A stretch of 64,000 nucleotides of DNA from Bacillota bacterium (GCA_019420525.1 JAHZHA010000029.1:123082-187081), one strand, 5' to 3'. Counted from the stretch's first letter, positions 50,601-59,729 are shown. Translations and numbers: made by a program. Notes: generated from the letters alone by a model not told the origin.

Positions 50601-50612
50601 GAAAATACCTCC

Positions 50613-51932
50613 TTACATATTCCGGTCATTACTGTCTTCAAATATATTTTTTCTGTCTTTTCTGCCAATAACCAGTACTATTGCCAGTGTAATCAGTTCT
50701 GACGCCGGAAATGCCAGCCAGACACCTGTAACGCCCAGAAAGTGCGAAAGCAGAAAAGCCATGATGGTGATAGAAAAGATACCTCTGGAGAGAGCGATCA
50801 GGGAAGATTCCTTTCCTTTTCCTACAGCGCTGTAAAAACCGGCTTTGATAATGTTGACGGCGGCAATGAGAAAACCCGGAAAATACAGATGAAGGCCCGT
50901 TCTCGCATAAGATGCCAGTGTGGCGGAGCCTTCGCTGTTGAAAACAGCAATGAGCTGCTCCGTAAAAAGATATGTCAGCGCCACAGTTATGAATGCGATA
51001 CATAGTGCGATTTTTAAAGCGGATCTGAGAATTTTTCTCTCCGACAGGATGTCTCCGTGACCGTGGGCCCGGCTGGCTACCGGCTGCAGACCCAGAGAGA
51101 CACCGTTAAACAGGGCTGTAGCCACCAGAGCTGCATTGGCCACGATACCGTATGCGGCAACTGCAGTATTTCCGGAGAGATGCAGAAGCATGAAATTGAA
51201 TACCAGAGTGGTGATTCCGCTGGAAAGCTCGCCGATGAAAGCCGCAATACCGAGACTGCAGGCAGAAACAAGTTTTTTTGCCGAGGGAATGCTCCTGGTG
51301 AAAACGATGGTATTTTTCTTTGAAATATAGTGTATCATGCAGACTGACATACTGACGACAGGAGAGATTCCCGTTGCCAGAGCAGCGCCGGCCATACCCA
51401 TTTCCAGAGGAAACATCAGAATGTAATCGAAGATGATATTGAAGAGCCCGCTCAGCAGAGTTGCGGTCATAGCCAGTTTCGGGGCACTGTCGTTTCTGAC
51501 AAATGCGGTAAAAGTGTAGTTCAGCATAAAAAAAGGCGTGAAGCAAAGAACGATGCGGGTGTAGGAAAGACCTGTGTCAAGAATATCTGCATCAGCCCCC
51601 AGAAGGGAAAGGATTTTGTCCGGAAAAAATATACCTGCTGCCACGAATATACTGCTGAATAATAAGGTACACCAGACAGAATTGGAAAAATAATCATCTG
51701 CGGATTTGTCACCGTTGGATTTGCTCAGAGCATACCGTGTGGCTGACCCCGTACCGATCATGGATCCGATGGCGAAGATAAGCGCGTACAGCGGCAGAAC
51801 GAGATTGAGTGCTGTGATGCCGTCAGAGCCTGCCGCCAGTGAGATGAAGAAAGTATCAGCGAGGACATAGCAGGATGTTCCCGTCATCGCCAGAATATTG
51901 GGAATGATATAACGTCTGAGCTGTCTTTCCAT
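50613..51932 (-). CDS. MATE-family efflux transporter with regulated leader
   Basis: A 439-residue twelve-helix MATE protein: RRYIIPNILAMTGTSCYVLADTFFI, LVLPLYALIFAIGSMIGTGSATRY, the second half GIAAFIGELSSGITTLVFNFM and LYFPGFLIAAVNIIKAGFYSAVG. I start at ATG 51932 after TCGGAGGTAAAA; the open frame further upstream runs through the leader hairpins and is not coding. The flavoprotein gene follows in the operon. Candidate small-molecule control by the leader suggests efflux of a specific metabolite, but the compound is not known. Confidence 0.92.
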   Translation of the reverse strand: MERQLRRYIIPNILAMTGTSCYVLADTFFISLAAGSDGITALNLVLPLYALIFAIGSMIGTGSATRYALSKSNGDKSADDYFSNSVWCTLLFSSIFVAAGIFFPDKILSLLGADADILDTGLSYTRIVLCFTPFFMLNYTFTAFVRNDSAPKLAMTATLLSGLFNIIFDYILMFPLEMGMAGAALATGISPVVSMSVCMIHYISKKNTIVFTRSIPSAKKLVSACSLGIAAFIGELSSGITTLVFNFMLLHLSGNTAVAAYGIVANAALVATALFNGVSLGLQPVASRAHGHGDILSERKILRSALKIALCIAFITVALTYLFTEQLIAVFNSEGSATLASYARTGLHLYFPGFLIAAVNIIKAGFYSAVGKGKESSLIALSRGIFSITIMAFLLSHFLGVTGVWLAFPASELITLAIVLVIGRKDRKNIFEDSNDRNM

Positions 51933-51947
51933 TTTTACCTCCGAAAA

Positions 51948-52051
51948 AATACAGCATCTGTATTTACGGCTTCCAAGACCTAACGCCGTAAAACAAGATG
52001 CTGCTGTCATCTCTCTGCCCGGTGGCAGGACACTATGCTGTTTCGATCATT
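51948..52051 (-). promoter_or_regulatory. Riboswitch-like leader of the MATE/flavoprotein operon
   Basis: The minus-strand leader holds a small hairpin CTGCC-ACCG-GGCAG (52028-52015), a stem CAGCATC / GATGCTG (52003-51997 with 51958-51952) that encloses TTTACGGC / GCCGTAAA (51992-51985 with 51970-51963), and an overlapping terminator AATACAG-ATG-CTGTATT followed by six T (51964-51948). The terminator and the larger stem cannot form together, the plan of a transcription-attenuating riboswitch. The ribosome binding site follows the T run. I cannot match it to a named riboswitch class. Confidence 0.55.
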
Positions 52052-52057
52052 TTCTGC

Positions 52058-52086
52058 ATTATATTACATTACGAAAGAAAAGGCAA
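52058..52086 (-). promoter_or_regulatory. Promoter of the MATE/flavoprotein operon
   Basis: On the minus strand TTGCCT (complement of 52081-52086), a 17-base spacer and TATAAT (complement of 52058-52063). Transcription should start near 52051. Confidence 0.7.
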
Positions 52087-52197
52087 TCCTCGGGCAGGGG
52101 AAATTCGCCGCATCTTCTGCCGGAAAACAATGAAGGGGCAGACTTCGTTTTCCGGTTCGCAGCGGTTTGTACAAATCAAAAAAATTTCAACAGATTA

Positions 52198-52226
52198 TTG
52201 ACATCGGTGATGCGTCGTGCTAAACT
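52198..52226 (+). promoter_or_regulatory. trp operon promoter
   Basis: TTGACA (52198-52203), a 17-base spacer and TAAACT (52221-52226), placed just before the T-box leader. Confidence 0.75.
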
Positions 52227-52231
52227 ACAGA

Positions 52232-52561
52232 AAATTTAATACGATAAACCGTTGAAGCGGAGATAACGGCAATGATGCCTTTACAGAGAGCCTGCGATGA
52301 TGAGAATCAGGCAAGAAACAAGTTGTCAAATGGACCGCGGAGGGCGCAGTCAAATGGGAGACCAGAGTATTCTGCGACGTGAAGGCATACGTCAGTTGCC
52401 GGGGATATGATGGTATCCCGCTAAGTGCACGGGTCATTCCGTGAATTCAAGGTGGCACCACGGGTAGTGCAGTACTTTTTTATAAGTGCATTATTCGCCC
52501 TTGACAGATTGTATCATTCTGTCAGGGGCTTTTTTATTCCTCTGACAGAATCGTCAGAGGA
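52232..52561 (+). promoter_or_regulatory. Tryptophan T-box riboswitch with tandem terminators
   Basis: A T-box leader that senses uncharged tRNA-Trp. Stem I carries AGAGAG and GCCTG/CAGGC elements; the probable specifier is TGG at 52331-52333 (in CAAATGGACCGCGG), matching the trp genes downstream. The T-box sequence AAGGTGGCACCACGGG is at 52449-52464. The terminator GCCCTTGACAGA (52497-52508) / TCTGTCAGGGGC (52518-52529) plus six T is followed by a second hairpin CCTCTGAC / GTCAGAGG (52539-52560) and another T run, 25 bases before trpE. Uncharged tRNA-Trp should pair with the TGGCA segment of the T-box and permit read-through. Confidence 0.92.
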
Positions 52562-52585
52562 ATTTTTTTATCTGGAGGTACTGTT

Positions 52586-54052
52586 ATGAAAATCTTTCCG
52601 GAATTCAGTGATGTTAAAAAAATTGCAGATGAGGGTGTGTATAATGTGCTGCCGGTCAGCACCGAAATTCTTTCGGACTTTACGACGCCTATCGAAACCA
52701 TGAAGATTCTGAAAAATGTGTCCACCCACTGTTATATGCTGGAATCTGCGCAGGCAGATGAAACCTGGGGCAGATACACTTTTCTCGGATTTGATCCGAA
52801 GCTGGAAATCACATGCATGGACGGAGAGATGAAAGCAGGAAGCCTGCGGGTGAAGACAGAGGATCCTTCCCGGTATCTCCGTCAGATTCTGGAGGAATAT
52901 AAAAGTCCGCGTTTCGACTGCCTTCCTCCTTTTACCGGCGGACTGGTGGGATATTTTTCCTATGATTATCTGGGTTACAGCGAACCGTCTGTCCGGCGTC
53001 CTCTGGAGGACACCGAAAATTTCCGGGATGTGGATCTGATGCTTTTCGACAAGGTCATCGTTTTCGATCACGTGAGACAGAAAATCGTCCTCATCGTGAA
53101 CATGTCCCTTGAGGATATCGAAGTGGGATACAACAAAGCGGTCAGAGAACTGAAGCAGCTGGCAGAGCTTATACGGAACGGTGAAAAAAAGAAAGAAGAC
53201 GACGGAAGACTTCTGGGGAAAGTCACGCCGCTGTTCGATAAAGAAGAGTTCTGCAGTATGGTGGAGAAAGCAAAGAACTACATACGGGAAGGAGATATTT
53301 TTCAGGTGGTTCTTTCAAACCGTCTCAGCGCGCCTTTTGAAGGAAGTCTGCTGAATACTTACCGGGTTCTGAGGACCATCAATCCTTCCCCGTATATGTT
53401 TTATTTTTCCGGTACAGATATGGAGATCGCCGGAGCTTCTCCCGAGACTCTCGTCCGGCTGAAGAACGGAATACTGCATACTTTTCCTCTTGCCGGGACG
53501 AAACCGAGAGGAAAGACAGCGGAAGAAGACAGGGCGCTGGAAGAGGAACTTCTGACTGACGAAAAAGAACTGGCGGAACACAATATGCTGGTAGATCTGG
53601 GAAGAAATGATCTGGGAAAGATCAGCCGGTTCAGGACGGTGCAGGTTGAAAAGTTCCATACGATACAGAGATTTTCCCATGTGATGCATATCGGTTCCAC
53701 GGTACGGGGTGAAATCCGGGAAGACAAAGATGCGCTGAACGCCGTGGAAGCTGTACTGCCGGCCGGAACACTTTCCGGTGCTCCAAAGATCCGTGCCTGC
53801 CAGATTATCGGAGAACTGGAAAAAAACCGCCGGGGAATTTACGGAGGCGCCATAGGATATATCGATTTCACGGGCAATATGGATACCTGCATCGCCATTC
53901 GCATCGTATACAGGAAAAACGGCAGAGTTTTCGTCCGGAGCGGAGCGGGAATCGTGGCAGATTCTGTTCCGGAAAAAGAATTTGAAGAATGCATGAATAA
54001 AGCGGGGTCTTCTCTGAAGGCGCTGGAACTGGCACAGGAGGGATCGTTATGA
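52586..54052 (+). CDS. trpE: Anthranilate synthase component I
   Basis: A 488-residue chorismate-utilising enzyme that forms anthranilate from chorismate with ammonia supplied by TrpG. The N-terminal domain has the tryptophan-feedback site motif MLESAQADETWGRYTFLGFD. The C-terminal catalytic domain has IREGDIFQVVLSNRL, PSPYMFYFSGTDMEIAGASP, PLAGTKPRGKTAEEDRALEE, DEKELAEHNMLVDLGRNDLG and GTLSGAPKIRACQII. The start follows TGGAGGTACTGTT. First gene of the T-box-controlled operon; it overlaps trpG by four bases. Confidence 0.97.
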   Translation: MKIFPEFSDVKKIADEGVYNVLPVSTEILSDFTTPIETMKILKNVSTHCYMLESAQADETWGRYTFLGFDPKLEITCMDGEMKAGSLRVKTEDPSRYLRQILEEYKSPRFDCLPPFTGGLVGYFSYDYLGYSEPSVRRPLEDTENFRDVDLMLFDKVIVFDHVRQKIVLIVNMSLEDIEVGYNKAVRELKQLAELIRNGEKKKEDDGRLLGKVTPLFDKEEFCSMVEKAKNYIREGDIFQVVLSNRLSAPFEGSLLNTYRVLRTINPSPYMFYFSGTDMEIAGASPETLVRLKNGILHTFPLAGTKPRGKTAEEDRALEEELLTDEKELAEHNMLVDLGRNDLGKISRFRTVQVEKFHTIQRFSHVMHIGSTVRGEIREDKDALNAVEAVLPAGTLSGAPKIRACQIIGELEKNRRGIYGGAIGYIDFTGNMDTCIAIRIVYRKNGRVFVRSGAGIVADSVPEKEFEECMNKAGSSLKALELAQEGSL

Positions 54053-54618
54053 TTTTACTGATCGATAATTATGACAGCTTTTCCTATAACTTATATCAGC
54101 TGATTGGAGAAATCCATCCGGATATCCGGATATTTCGCAATGACGGGATAACTCCGGAGGAGATCAGCCGGATGAAACCGGATCACATTATCCTTTCACC
54201 GGGCCCTGGCAGGCCGGAAGATGCGGGAATCACCGAGGAAGTGATCCGGACATTTTACAGAGACATCCCGATTTTGGGGGTCTGCCTCGGTCATCAGGCC
54301 ATCTGTGAGGTGTTCGGAGCGAAAATCACTTATGCGGAAAAACTGATGCACGGAAAGCAGTCGCAGATAAAATTCCGGACCGATTGCCGCCTGTTCCGGG
54401 GATGTCCGGAAACAGCGCCGGCAGCCCGTTACCATTCTCTGGCTGCAGATGCGCCGACGATTCCGGAATGTCTTGAGATTACAGCCGCCACAGCCGAAGG
54501 TGAGGTAATGGCGGTACAGCACAGAGAATATCCCGTCTACGGCGTGCAGTTCCACCCGGAATCCGTCATGACGCCGGACGGAAGAAAGATGCTCAGAAAT
54601 TTTATCGAGGAGGTATGA
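54049..54618 (+). CDS. trpG: Anthranilate synthase glutamine amidotransferase
   Basis: A 189-residue class I glutaminase. It starts ILLIDNYDSFSYNLYQLIGE, has HIILSPGPGRPED, nucleophile Cys in ILGVCLGHQAI, KLMHGKQS, and the catalytic His-Glu in YGVQFHPESVMTPDG. It supplies ammonia to TrpE. It is not fused to TrpD, unlike in E. coli, and the length is normal for a stand-alone subunit. It could also serve folate synthesis (PabA), but the position fixes its main role. Confidence 0.96.
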   Translation: MILLIDNYDSFSYNLYQLIGEIHPDIRIFRNDGITPEEISRMKPDHIILSPGPGRPEDAGITEEVIRTFYRDIPILGVCLGHQAICEVFGAKITYAEKLMHGKQSQIKFRTDCRLFRGCPETAPAARYHSLAADAPTIPECLEITAATAEGEVMAVQHREYPVYGVQFHPESVMTPDGRKMLRNFIEEV

Positions 54619-54622
54619 AACC

Positions 54623-55663
54623 GTGATTAAAGAAGCTATCGTGAAGATCGTAAACAAAGAAGACCTTACTTATGAAGAAGCGTATACCGTCATGAATGAG
54701 ATTATGAGCGGTTCCACTTCACCCACTCAGAACGCTGCATTTCTGGCGGCGCTTTCCACCAAGAGCGCCAGAGCGGAAACGACAGACGAAATCGCGGGTT
54801 GTGCGGCAGCCATGAGAGCACATGCGGAAAGAGTAGAGACGGGAATGGACGTGTTTGAAATCGTCGGAACCGGCGGGGATAATGCCCAGAGCTTCAATAT
54901 TTCCACCACATCGGCTTTCGTGGCGGCGGCCGGGGGAATGAAAGTCGCAAAACACGGCAACCGGGCGGCTTCATCGAAGTGCGGAACGGCAGACTGTCTG
55001 GAAGCACTGGGGGTGAATATTCACCAGAGTCCGGAAAAATGCAGGGAACTTCTGAGAGAAGCAGGGATGTGTTTCTTTTTCGCTCAGAAATATCATACAT
55101 CGATGAAATACGTGGGGGCTATCCGCAAGGAACTGGGATTCCGTACGGTATTCAACATCCTGGGGCCTCTCACGAATCCGGCCTCTCCTTCCATGCAGCT
55201 CCTGGGGGTATATGATGAATACCTGGTGGAACCGCTGGCCCAGGTACTGATCAATCTGGGAATACGCCGGGGCATGGTGGTATACGGACGGGACAGACTG
55301 GATGAAATTTCTCTCAGCGCGCCTACGGCTGTATGTGAAATACGGGATGACTGGTTCCGGTCTTTTGTCATCACTCCGGAAGATTTCGGATTTCAGCGAT
55401 GTACGAAAGCAGATCTGAAGGGCGGTACACCGGAAGAAAACGCGCAGATTACACGGGACATTCTGGCGGGCAAAAAAGGACACAAGAGAAATGCAGTTCT
55501 GCTGAATGCCGGAGCGGCTCTCTGCATCGGCGGAAAAGCCGGCAGTATAAAAGAGGGTGTGGAACTGGCGGCAGAGCTCATCGACAGCGGAAAAGCCCGG
55601 GCAATGCTGGAAAAAATCATTGAGATCAGCAATCTTCCTGACAAAGAAAGTGCGGAGGCATAA
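54623..55663 (+). CDS. trpD: Anthranilate phosphoribosyltransferase
   Basis: A 346-residue enzyme attaching phosphoribosyl from PRPP to anthranilate. The glycine loop is EIVGTGGDNAQSFNISTTSAF; others are AKHGNRAASSKCGTADCLEALG, GAIRKELGFRTVFNILGPLTNP and VYGRDRLDEISLSAPT (DE motif for Mg). GTG start after GAGGAGGTATGAAACC, four bases after trpG. Normal family length. Confidence 0.96.
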   Translation: MIKEAIVKIVNKEDLTYEEAYTVMNEIMSGSTSPTQNAAFLAALSTKSARAETTDEIAGCAAAMRAHAERVETGMDVFEIVGTGGDNAQSFNISTTSAFVAAAGGMKVAKHGNRAASSKCGTADCLEALGVNIHQSPEKCRELLREAGMCFFFAQKYHTSMKYVGAIRKELGFRTVFNILGPLTNPASPSMQLLGVYDEYLVEPLAQVLINLGIRRGMVVYGRDRLDEISLSAPTAVCEIRDDWFRSFVITPEDFGFQRCTKADLKGGTPEENAQITRDILAGKKGHKRNAVLLNAGAALCIGGKAGSIKEGVELAAELIDSGKARAMLEKIIEISNLPDKESAEA

Positions 55664-55665
55664 AA

Positions 55666-56451
55666 ATGACGATTCTGGATCAACTGGCACAGCATGCAAA
55701 AATGCGCACGGAACTGGCAAAACAGAGGGTTTCAGCGGAAGAAATACGGCGGCAGGCCCGGAATCTTCCGAAAGGAACTTTCGAATTTGAGAAATCTCTG
55801 AGGAAAGAAGGCCTGTCTTTTATCTGCGAGTGCAAAAAAGCTTCGCCGTCCAAAGGTCTGATTTCGCCTGATTTTCCCTATCTCGACATCGCAGCAGAAT
55901 ACGAGGCGGCAGGTGCGGACTGTATTTCCGTTCTGACAGAGCCGGAATGGTTTCAGGGCAGTGACCGGTATCTGAAGGAAATCGCAAAAGCTGTATCGAT
56001 ACCGTGTCTGAGAAAGGATTTCACCGTGGACGAATACATGATTTACGAGGCGAAGATGCTGGGAGCATCGGCGGTGCTGCTGATCTGTTCCATACTGGAG
56101 GAAAGACAGCTGGCCGGATATCTCCGCATCTGCGACGAGCTGGGGATGTCGGCTCTGACGGAAGCTCATGATGAAGAGGAGGTAAAAATGGCTCTGAATG
56201 CCGGAGCCCGGATTATCGGAGTCAATAACCGGAATCTCAGGGATTTTTCCGTGGATTCAGAAAACAGCAGAAGACTGAGAAAGATGATACCGGAAGACGT
56301 CCTGTTCGTCTCCGAAAGCGGTGTCAGCAGCCCGGAAGACGTGTCCGAACTGAGGAAAATCGGAGCAGATGCTGTTCTCATCGGAGAGACGCTCATGCGG
56401 GCTTCTGACAAGAAGGCAAAGCTGAATCAGCTGAGAGGTGATGCGTTATGA
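55666..56451 (+). CDS. trpC: Indole-3-glycerol-phosphate synthase
   Basis: A 261-residue TIM-barrel enzyme closing the indole ring. Motifs: FICECKKASPSKGLI (catalytic Lys), YEAAGADCISVLTEPEWFQG, IPCLRKDFTVDEYMIYEAKMLG, IIGVNNRNLRDFSVD, VLFVSESGVSSPEDV. It is not fused to TrpF. The start is two bases after trpD, and the end overlaps trpF by four bases. Confidence 0.97.
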   Translation: MTILDQLAQHAKMRTELAKQRVSAEEIRRQARNLPKGTFEFEKSLRKEGLSFICECKKASPSKGLISPDFPYLDIAAEYEAAGADCISVLTEPEWFQGSDRYLKEIAKAVSIPCLRKDFTVDEYMIYEAKMLGASAVLLICSILEERQLAGYLRICDELGMSALTEAHDEEEVKMALNAGARIIGVNNRNLRDFSVDSENSRRLRKMIPEDVLFVSESGVSSPEDVSELRKIGADAVLIGETLMRASDKKAKLNQLRGDAL

Positions 56452-57056
56452 CAAAGATCAAATTCTGCGGTCTCTCCGATCCCGGCGACATCCTGGCTGC
56501 AAACCAGCTGAAAGCGGATTATGTCGGCTTCGTATTCGCGCCGGGAAGCAGACGCCGCATCGGCCGGGAAGAGGCGGAGAGACTGAAGAAACTCCTGGAT
56601 CCCGGAATCAGCGCTGCAGGTGTCTTTACCGATGAAGAACCGGAATATATAGCCGGTCTTCTGAACCGGGGAGTTATCGATATTGCACAGCTTCACGGCA
56701 GCGAAGACGAGGATTATATAAGGAGGCTCCGTACTCTCACCGGTAAACCGATTATTCAGGCGTTTCGCATCCGGACGACCGCCGATGTTTCCGATGCCGT
56801 CAGAAGTCCGGCCGACTATATTCTCCTGGATTCCGGAGCGGGAACGGGAAATCTCTTCGACTGGAGACTGATTCAGGACGTGAAAAGGCCGTATTTCCTG
56901 GCCGGGGGACTCCGCCCGGAAAATGCAGGCGATGCGGTGAAAAGATTTCATCCTTTTGCGTTGGATGTCAGCTCGGGCATCGAAACCGGAGGGAGAAAGG
57001 ATAAAAGAAAGATGACGGCATTTGCTGCCGCAGTGAGAAAGGAAGAAAGACGATGA
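56448..57056 (+). CDS. trpF: Phosphoribosylanthranilate isomerase
   Basis: A 202-residue TIM barrel. The catalytic Cys is in IKFCGLSDPGDILAANQLK, followed by ADYVGFVFAPGSRRRIGREE, AAGVFTDEE, AQLHGSEDEDYIRRLR, catalytic Asp in ADYILLDSGAGTG, YFLAGGLRPENAGDAV and LDVSSGIETGGRKD. KFCGLSDPGD differs slightly from the common KICGLT, but active-site residues are kept. It overlaps both neighbours by four bases. Confidence 0.95.
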   Translation: MTKIKFCGLSDPGDILAANQLKADYVGFVFAPGSRRRIGREEAERLKKLLDPGISAAGVFTDEEPEYIAGLLNRGVIDIAQLHGSEDEDYIRRLRTLTGKPIIQAFRIRTTADVSDAVRSPADYILLDSGAGTGNLFDWRLIQDVKRPYFLAGGLRPENAGDAVKRFHPFALDVSSGIETGGRKDKRKMTAFAAAVRKEERR

Positions 57057-58243
57057 CAAATCAAAGAGGACGTTTCGGCGTCCACGGCGGTCAGTATATC
57101 CCGGAGACGCTGATGAATGCCGTGATCGAACTGGAAGAAGCCTATGATTACTATAAAAAGGATCCGGAATTCAGAAGAGAGCTGTCTGATCTGTTTAACG
57201 ACTATGCCGGAAGGCCGTCGCGGCTCTACTTCGCGGAAAAGATGACGAAAGACCTGGGCGGCGCGAAGATATATCTCAAGCGGGAGGACCTGAACCACAC
57301 GGGTGCCCACAAGATAAACAATGTGCTGGGACAGGCTCTGCTGGCGAAGAAGATGAAAAAGACACGGCTGATCGCAGAGACGGGAGCCGGCCAGCACGGG
57401 GTGGCCACTGCAACGGCAGCCGCTCTGATGGGAATGGAATGCGTCGTCTTTATGGGAGAAGAGGACACGGTACGGCAGGCGCTCAATGTTTACCGGATGA
57501 AGCTGCTGGGAGCGGAAGTCATTCCGGTGAAGTCGGGCACCGCCACGCTGAAGGACGCCGTTTCGGAAGCCATGAGAGAGTGGACATCCAGAATCAGCGA
57601 TACGCACTACTGTCTCGGTTCTGTCATGGGACCTCATCCGTTTCCCACCATCGTGCGGGATTTTCAGTCGGTGATTTCAGAAGAGATAAAAGAACAGATT
57701 CTCGAGAGAGAAGGACGCCTTCCGGATGCCGTCATCGCCTGTGTAGGCGGAGGATCCAATGCCATCGGCAGCTTTTATCATTTTATCGGCGACAGGGACG
57801 TCCGGCTCATCGGATGCGAAGCCGCCGGAAGAGGTACGGATACATTTGAAACGGCAGCTACCATCGCCACCGGAAAACCGGGTATCTTTCACGGAATGAA
57901 ATCTTACTTCTGTCAGGATAAATACGGACAAATCGCACCGGTTTATTCCATTTCCGCAGGACTCGATTATCCCGGCATCGGACCGGAACACGCATATCTG
58001 CATGATATCGGCAGGGCGGAATACGTTCCCGTTACAGATGAAGAGGCGGTGTGCGCTTTTGAATATCTGGCCAGGACGGAAGGCATCATACCGGCTGTGG
58101 AATCGGCTCATGCTGTGGCTCATGCCCTGAAGATCGCTCCAGAGATGGGCCGAGACAAAATCATCGTCATAACTATATCGGGCCGGGGAGACAAGGATTG
58201 TGCCGCCATAGCACGTTACAGAGGGGAGAATATCTATGAGTAA
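57053..58243 (+). CDS. trpB: Tryptophan synthase beta chain
   Basis: A 396-residue PLP enzyme joining indole and serine. The Schiff-base lysine is K87 in LNHTGAHKINN. AETGAGQHGVATATAAALMG, GSVMGPHPFPTIVRDFQ, CVGGGSNAIGSFYHF (PLP phosphate site) and LDYPGIGPEHAYL are all typical of TrpB1. The start overlaps trpF by four bases and the end overlaps trpA by eight. Confidence 0.97.
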   Translation: MTNQRGRFGVHGGQYIPETLMNAVIELEEAYDYYKKDPEFRRELSDLFNDYAGRPSRLYFAEKMTKDLGGAKIYLKREDLNHTGAHKINNVLGQALLAKKMKKTRLIAETGAGQHGVATATAAALMGMECVVFMGEEDTVRQALNVYRMKLLGAEVIPVKSGTATLKDAVSEAMREWTSRISDTHYCLGSVMGPHPFPTIVRDFQSVISEEIKEQILEREGRLPDAVIACVGGGSNAIGSFYHFIGDRDVRLIGCEAAGRGTDTFETAATIATGKPGIFHGMKSYFCQDKYGQIAPVYSISAGLDYPGIGPEHAYLHDIGRAEYVPVTDEEAVCAFEYLARTEGIIPAVESAHAVAHALKIAPEMGRDKIIVITISGRGDKDCAAIARYRGENIYE

Positions 58244-59012
58244 TATAAGACGAGCTTTTGAAAACGGAAAAGCCTTCATCGCTTTCATAACCTGCGGGGA
58301 TCCGGACCTGGAGACTACCGGCGCCGCCGCCCGGGCCGCGGCAGCCGGCGGCGCGGATCTCATCGAACTGGGCATCCCCTTTTCCGATCCCACCGCCGAA
58401 GGACCCGTCATACAGGGAGCCAATCTCCGGGCGCTGCAGGGGGGCGTCACGACAGACGAGATCTTCTCCTTTGTAAAAGATCTGCGGAAAGATGTGAAAA
58501 TCCCGCTGGTTTTCATGACGTATGCCAATGTGGTATTCTCTTATGGAGCGGAGCGATTTCTCACCGCCTGCGGAGAAGCGGGAATCGACGGACTGATTCT
58601 GCCGGACGTTCTTTTTGAAGAAAAGGATGAATTTCTGCCGTACTGCCGCAGACACGGTATTCATCTGATCTCGATGATCGCTCCGACTTCGGAGAACCGC
58701 ATCGCGATGATAGCAAAAGAGGCGGAAGGCTTTCTGTATATCGTCTCCAGCCTGGGCGTGACGGGGACGAGAAGCGAAATCAGCACGGACGTCGGCTCCA
58801 TCGTGCGCATGGCCAGGAAATATACAGATGTGCCCTGCGCGGTGGGATTCGGGATTTCCACACCGGAACAGGCGCAAAAAATCGCTGCCGTCTCCGACGG
58901 AGTCATCGTGGGATCGGCCATCGTAAAGATTGTGGAAAAATATGGAAAAGAAGCGCCGCGCTATGTGGGAGAGTATGTGAAATCCATGAAAGACGCCGTC
59001 CGGACGTCCTGA
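58236..59012 (+). CDS. trpA: Tryptophan synthase alpha chain
   Basis: A 258-residue TIM barrel releasing indole from indole-glycerol phosphate. Catalytic Glu in LIELGIPFSDPTAEGPVIQ, catalytic Asp in GLILPDVLFEEKDE, phosphate loops VSSLGVTGTRSEI and VGFGISTPEQA, and VIVGSAIV. It completes a seven-gene trpEGDCFBA operon with every step from chorismate to tryptophan. Confidence 0.96.
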   Translation: MSNIRRAFENGKAFIAFITCGDPDLETTGAAARAAAAGGADLIELGIPFSDPTAEGPVIQGANLRALQGGVTTDEIFSFVKDLRKDVKIPLVFMTYANVVFSYGAERFLTACGEAGIDGLILPDVLFEEKDEFLPYCRRHGIHLISMIAPTSENRIAMIAKEAEGFLYIVSSLGVTGTRSEISTDVGSIVRMARKYTDVPCAVGFGISTPEQAQKIAAVSDGVIVGSAIVKIVEKYGKEAPRYVGEYVKSMKDAVRTS

Positions 59013-59130
59013 GGCAGCAGAGGTCCGGAAAAGGAAGAAAGGTTTTTGCAGGATGATTCTGAAATGATTTCCGCGGGCAAGAAAAACGGTGCCTTGAAAA
59101 TGCCGCTTCGCGTATGATAAAATAAACCCG

Positions 59131-59180
59131 AACGTGTAGCAATTACTGCGTAAATCCAGTTGATTGCTGCACGTTTTTTT
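59131..59180 (+). terminator. Terminator after the trp operon
   Basis: The stem AACGTGTAGCAAT (59131-59143) / ATTGCTGCACGTT (59163-59175) has one G-T pair and a run of T. A possible promoter TTGAAA-18-TAAAAT (59094-59123) lies just upstream, so the hairpin could also act as a leader terminator for the next gene. Confidence 0.8.
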
Positions 59181-59222
59181 ATTTATGACGGCTGAAAAGT
59201 GAAAGAAAGGAAGGAAAGAGAT

Positions 59223-59729
59223 ATGCCTAAGAACAGGTTTCAGGGATTTATTTTCGGGGTTATCATGTCGTACGCCATGGCGCTGGGCATGGAGGTCTAT
59301 AATATCGCGGTAAGGGAAGAGGTGAATCTGGCTTCCGGGGGCTTCAGCAACATGACGAATGCCGTTTTCGCAGAGGCGCTGAAGGAGGCTTCTTATATGG
59401 GACTGCTGGTCGTTCTGTTTTCCAATCTCTGGGGGAACCGGATCGGAGCTGCCATCGGCGCGAGACACTGCAGTCCTGAAACAGATAATCCGTATATCTG
59501 CCGCCTTTTCCGGCAGGCCGGGACGGTGGCTGTCATGTGTCCAACCATGAGCCTCGCTGCGTCTGTGCTGTTCAATATCATTCCCGGCAGCGCGTCCCTC
59601 GTGCAGTTGCCGGCGGTCTGGGCGGGCACGCTGCTGAAGAATTTTCCGATGGCGTTTTTCTGGAATATGTTCGCCGCGGCGCCGTTTACCCACTGGGTCT
59701 GCGGAAAGATATTCCGGACTGTTTTTTGA
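59223..59729 (+). CDS. DUF2798-like membrane protein
   Basis: A 168-residue protein with four hydrophobic segments in two repeats: RFQGFIFGVIMSYAMALGMEVYN, SYMGLLVVLFSNLWGN, VAVMCPTMSLAASVLFNII and NFPMAFFWNMFAAAPFTHWV. The repeated pattern fits the DUF2798 family, although the match is from memory. I start at ATG 59223 after AAAGGAAGGAAAGAGAT, not at the in-frame codon at 59199. Function unknown. Confidence 0.65.
   Translation: MPKNRFQGFIFGVIMSYAMALGMEVYNIAVREEVNLASGGFSNMTNAVFAEALKEASYMGLLVVLFSNLWGNRIGAAIGARHCSPETDNPYICRLFRQAGTVAVMCPTMSLAASVLFNIIPGSASLVQLPAVWAGTLLKNFPMAFFWNMFAAAPFTHWVCGKIFRTVF

Noticed and set aside
58173..59693. Minus-strand open frame of 506 codons opposite trpA and the DUF2798-like gene
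   Set aside because: It lies antisense to trpA and a membrane-protein gene, and its translation is rich in Arg/His/Gly without any motif; it is a shadow frame.
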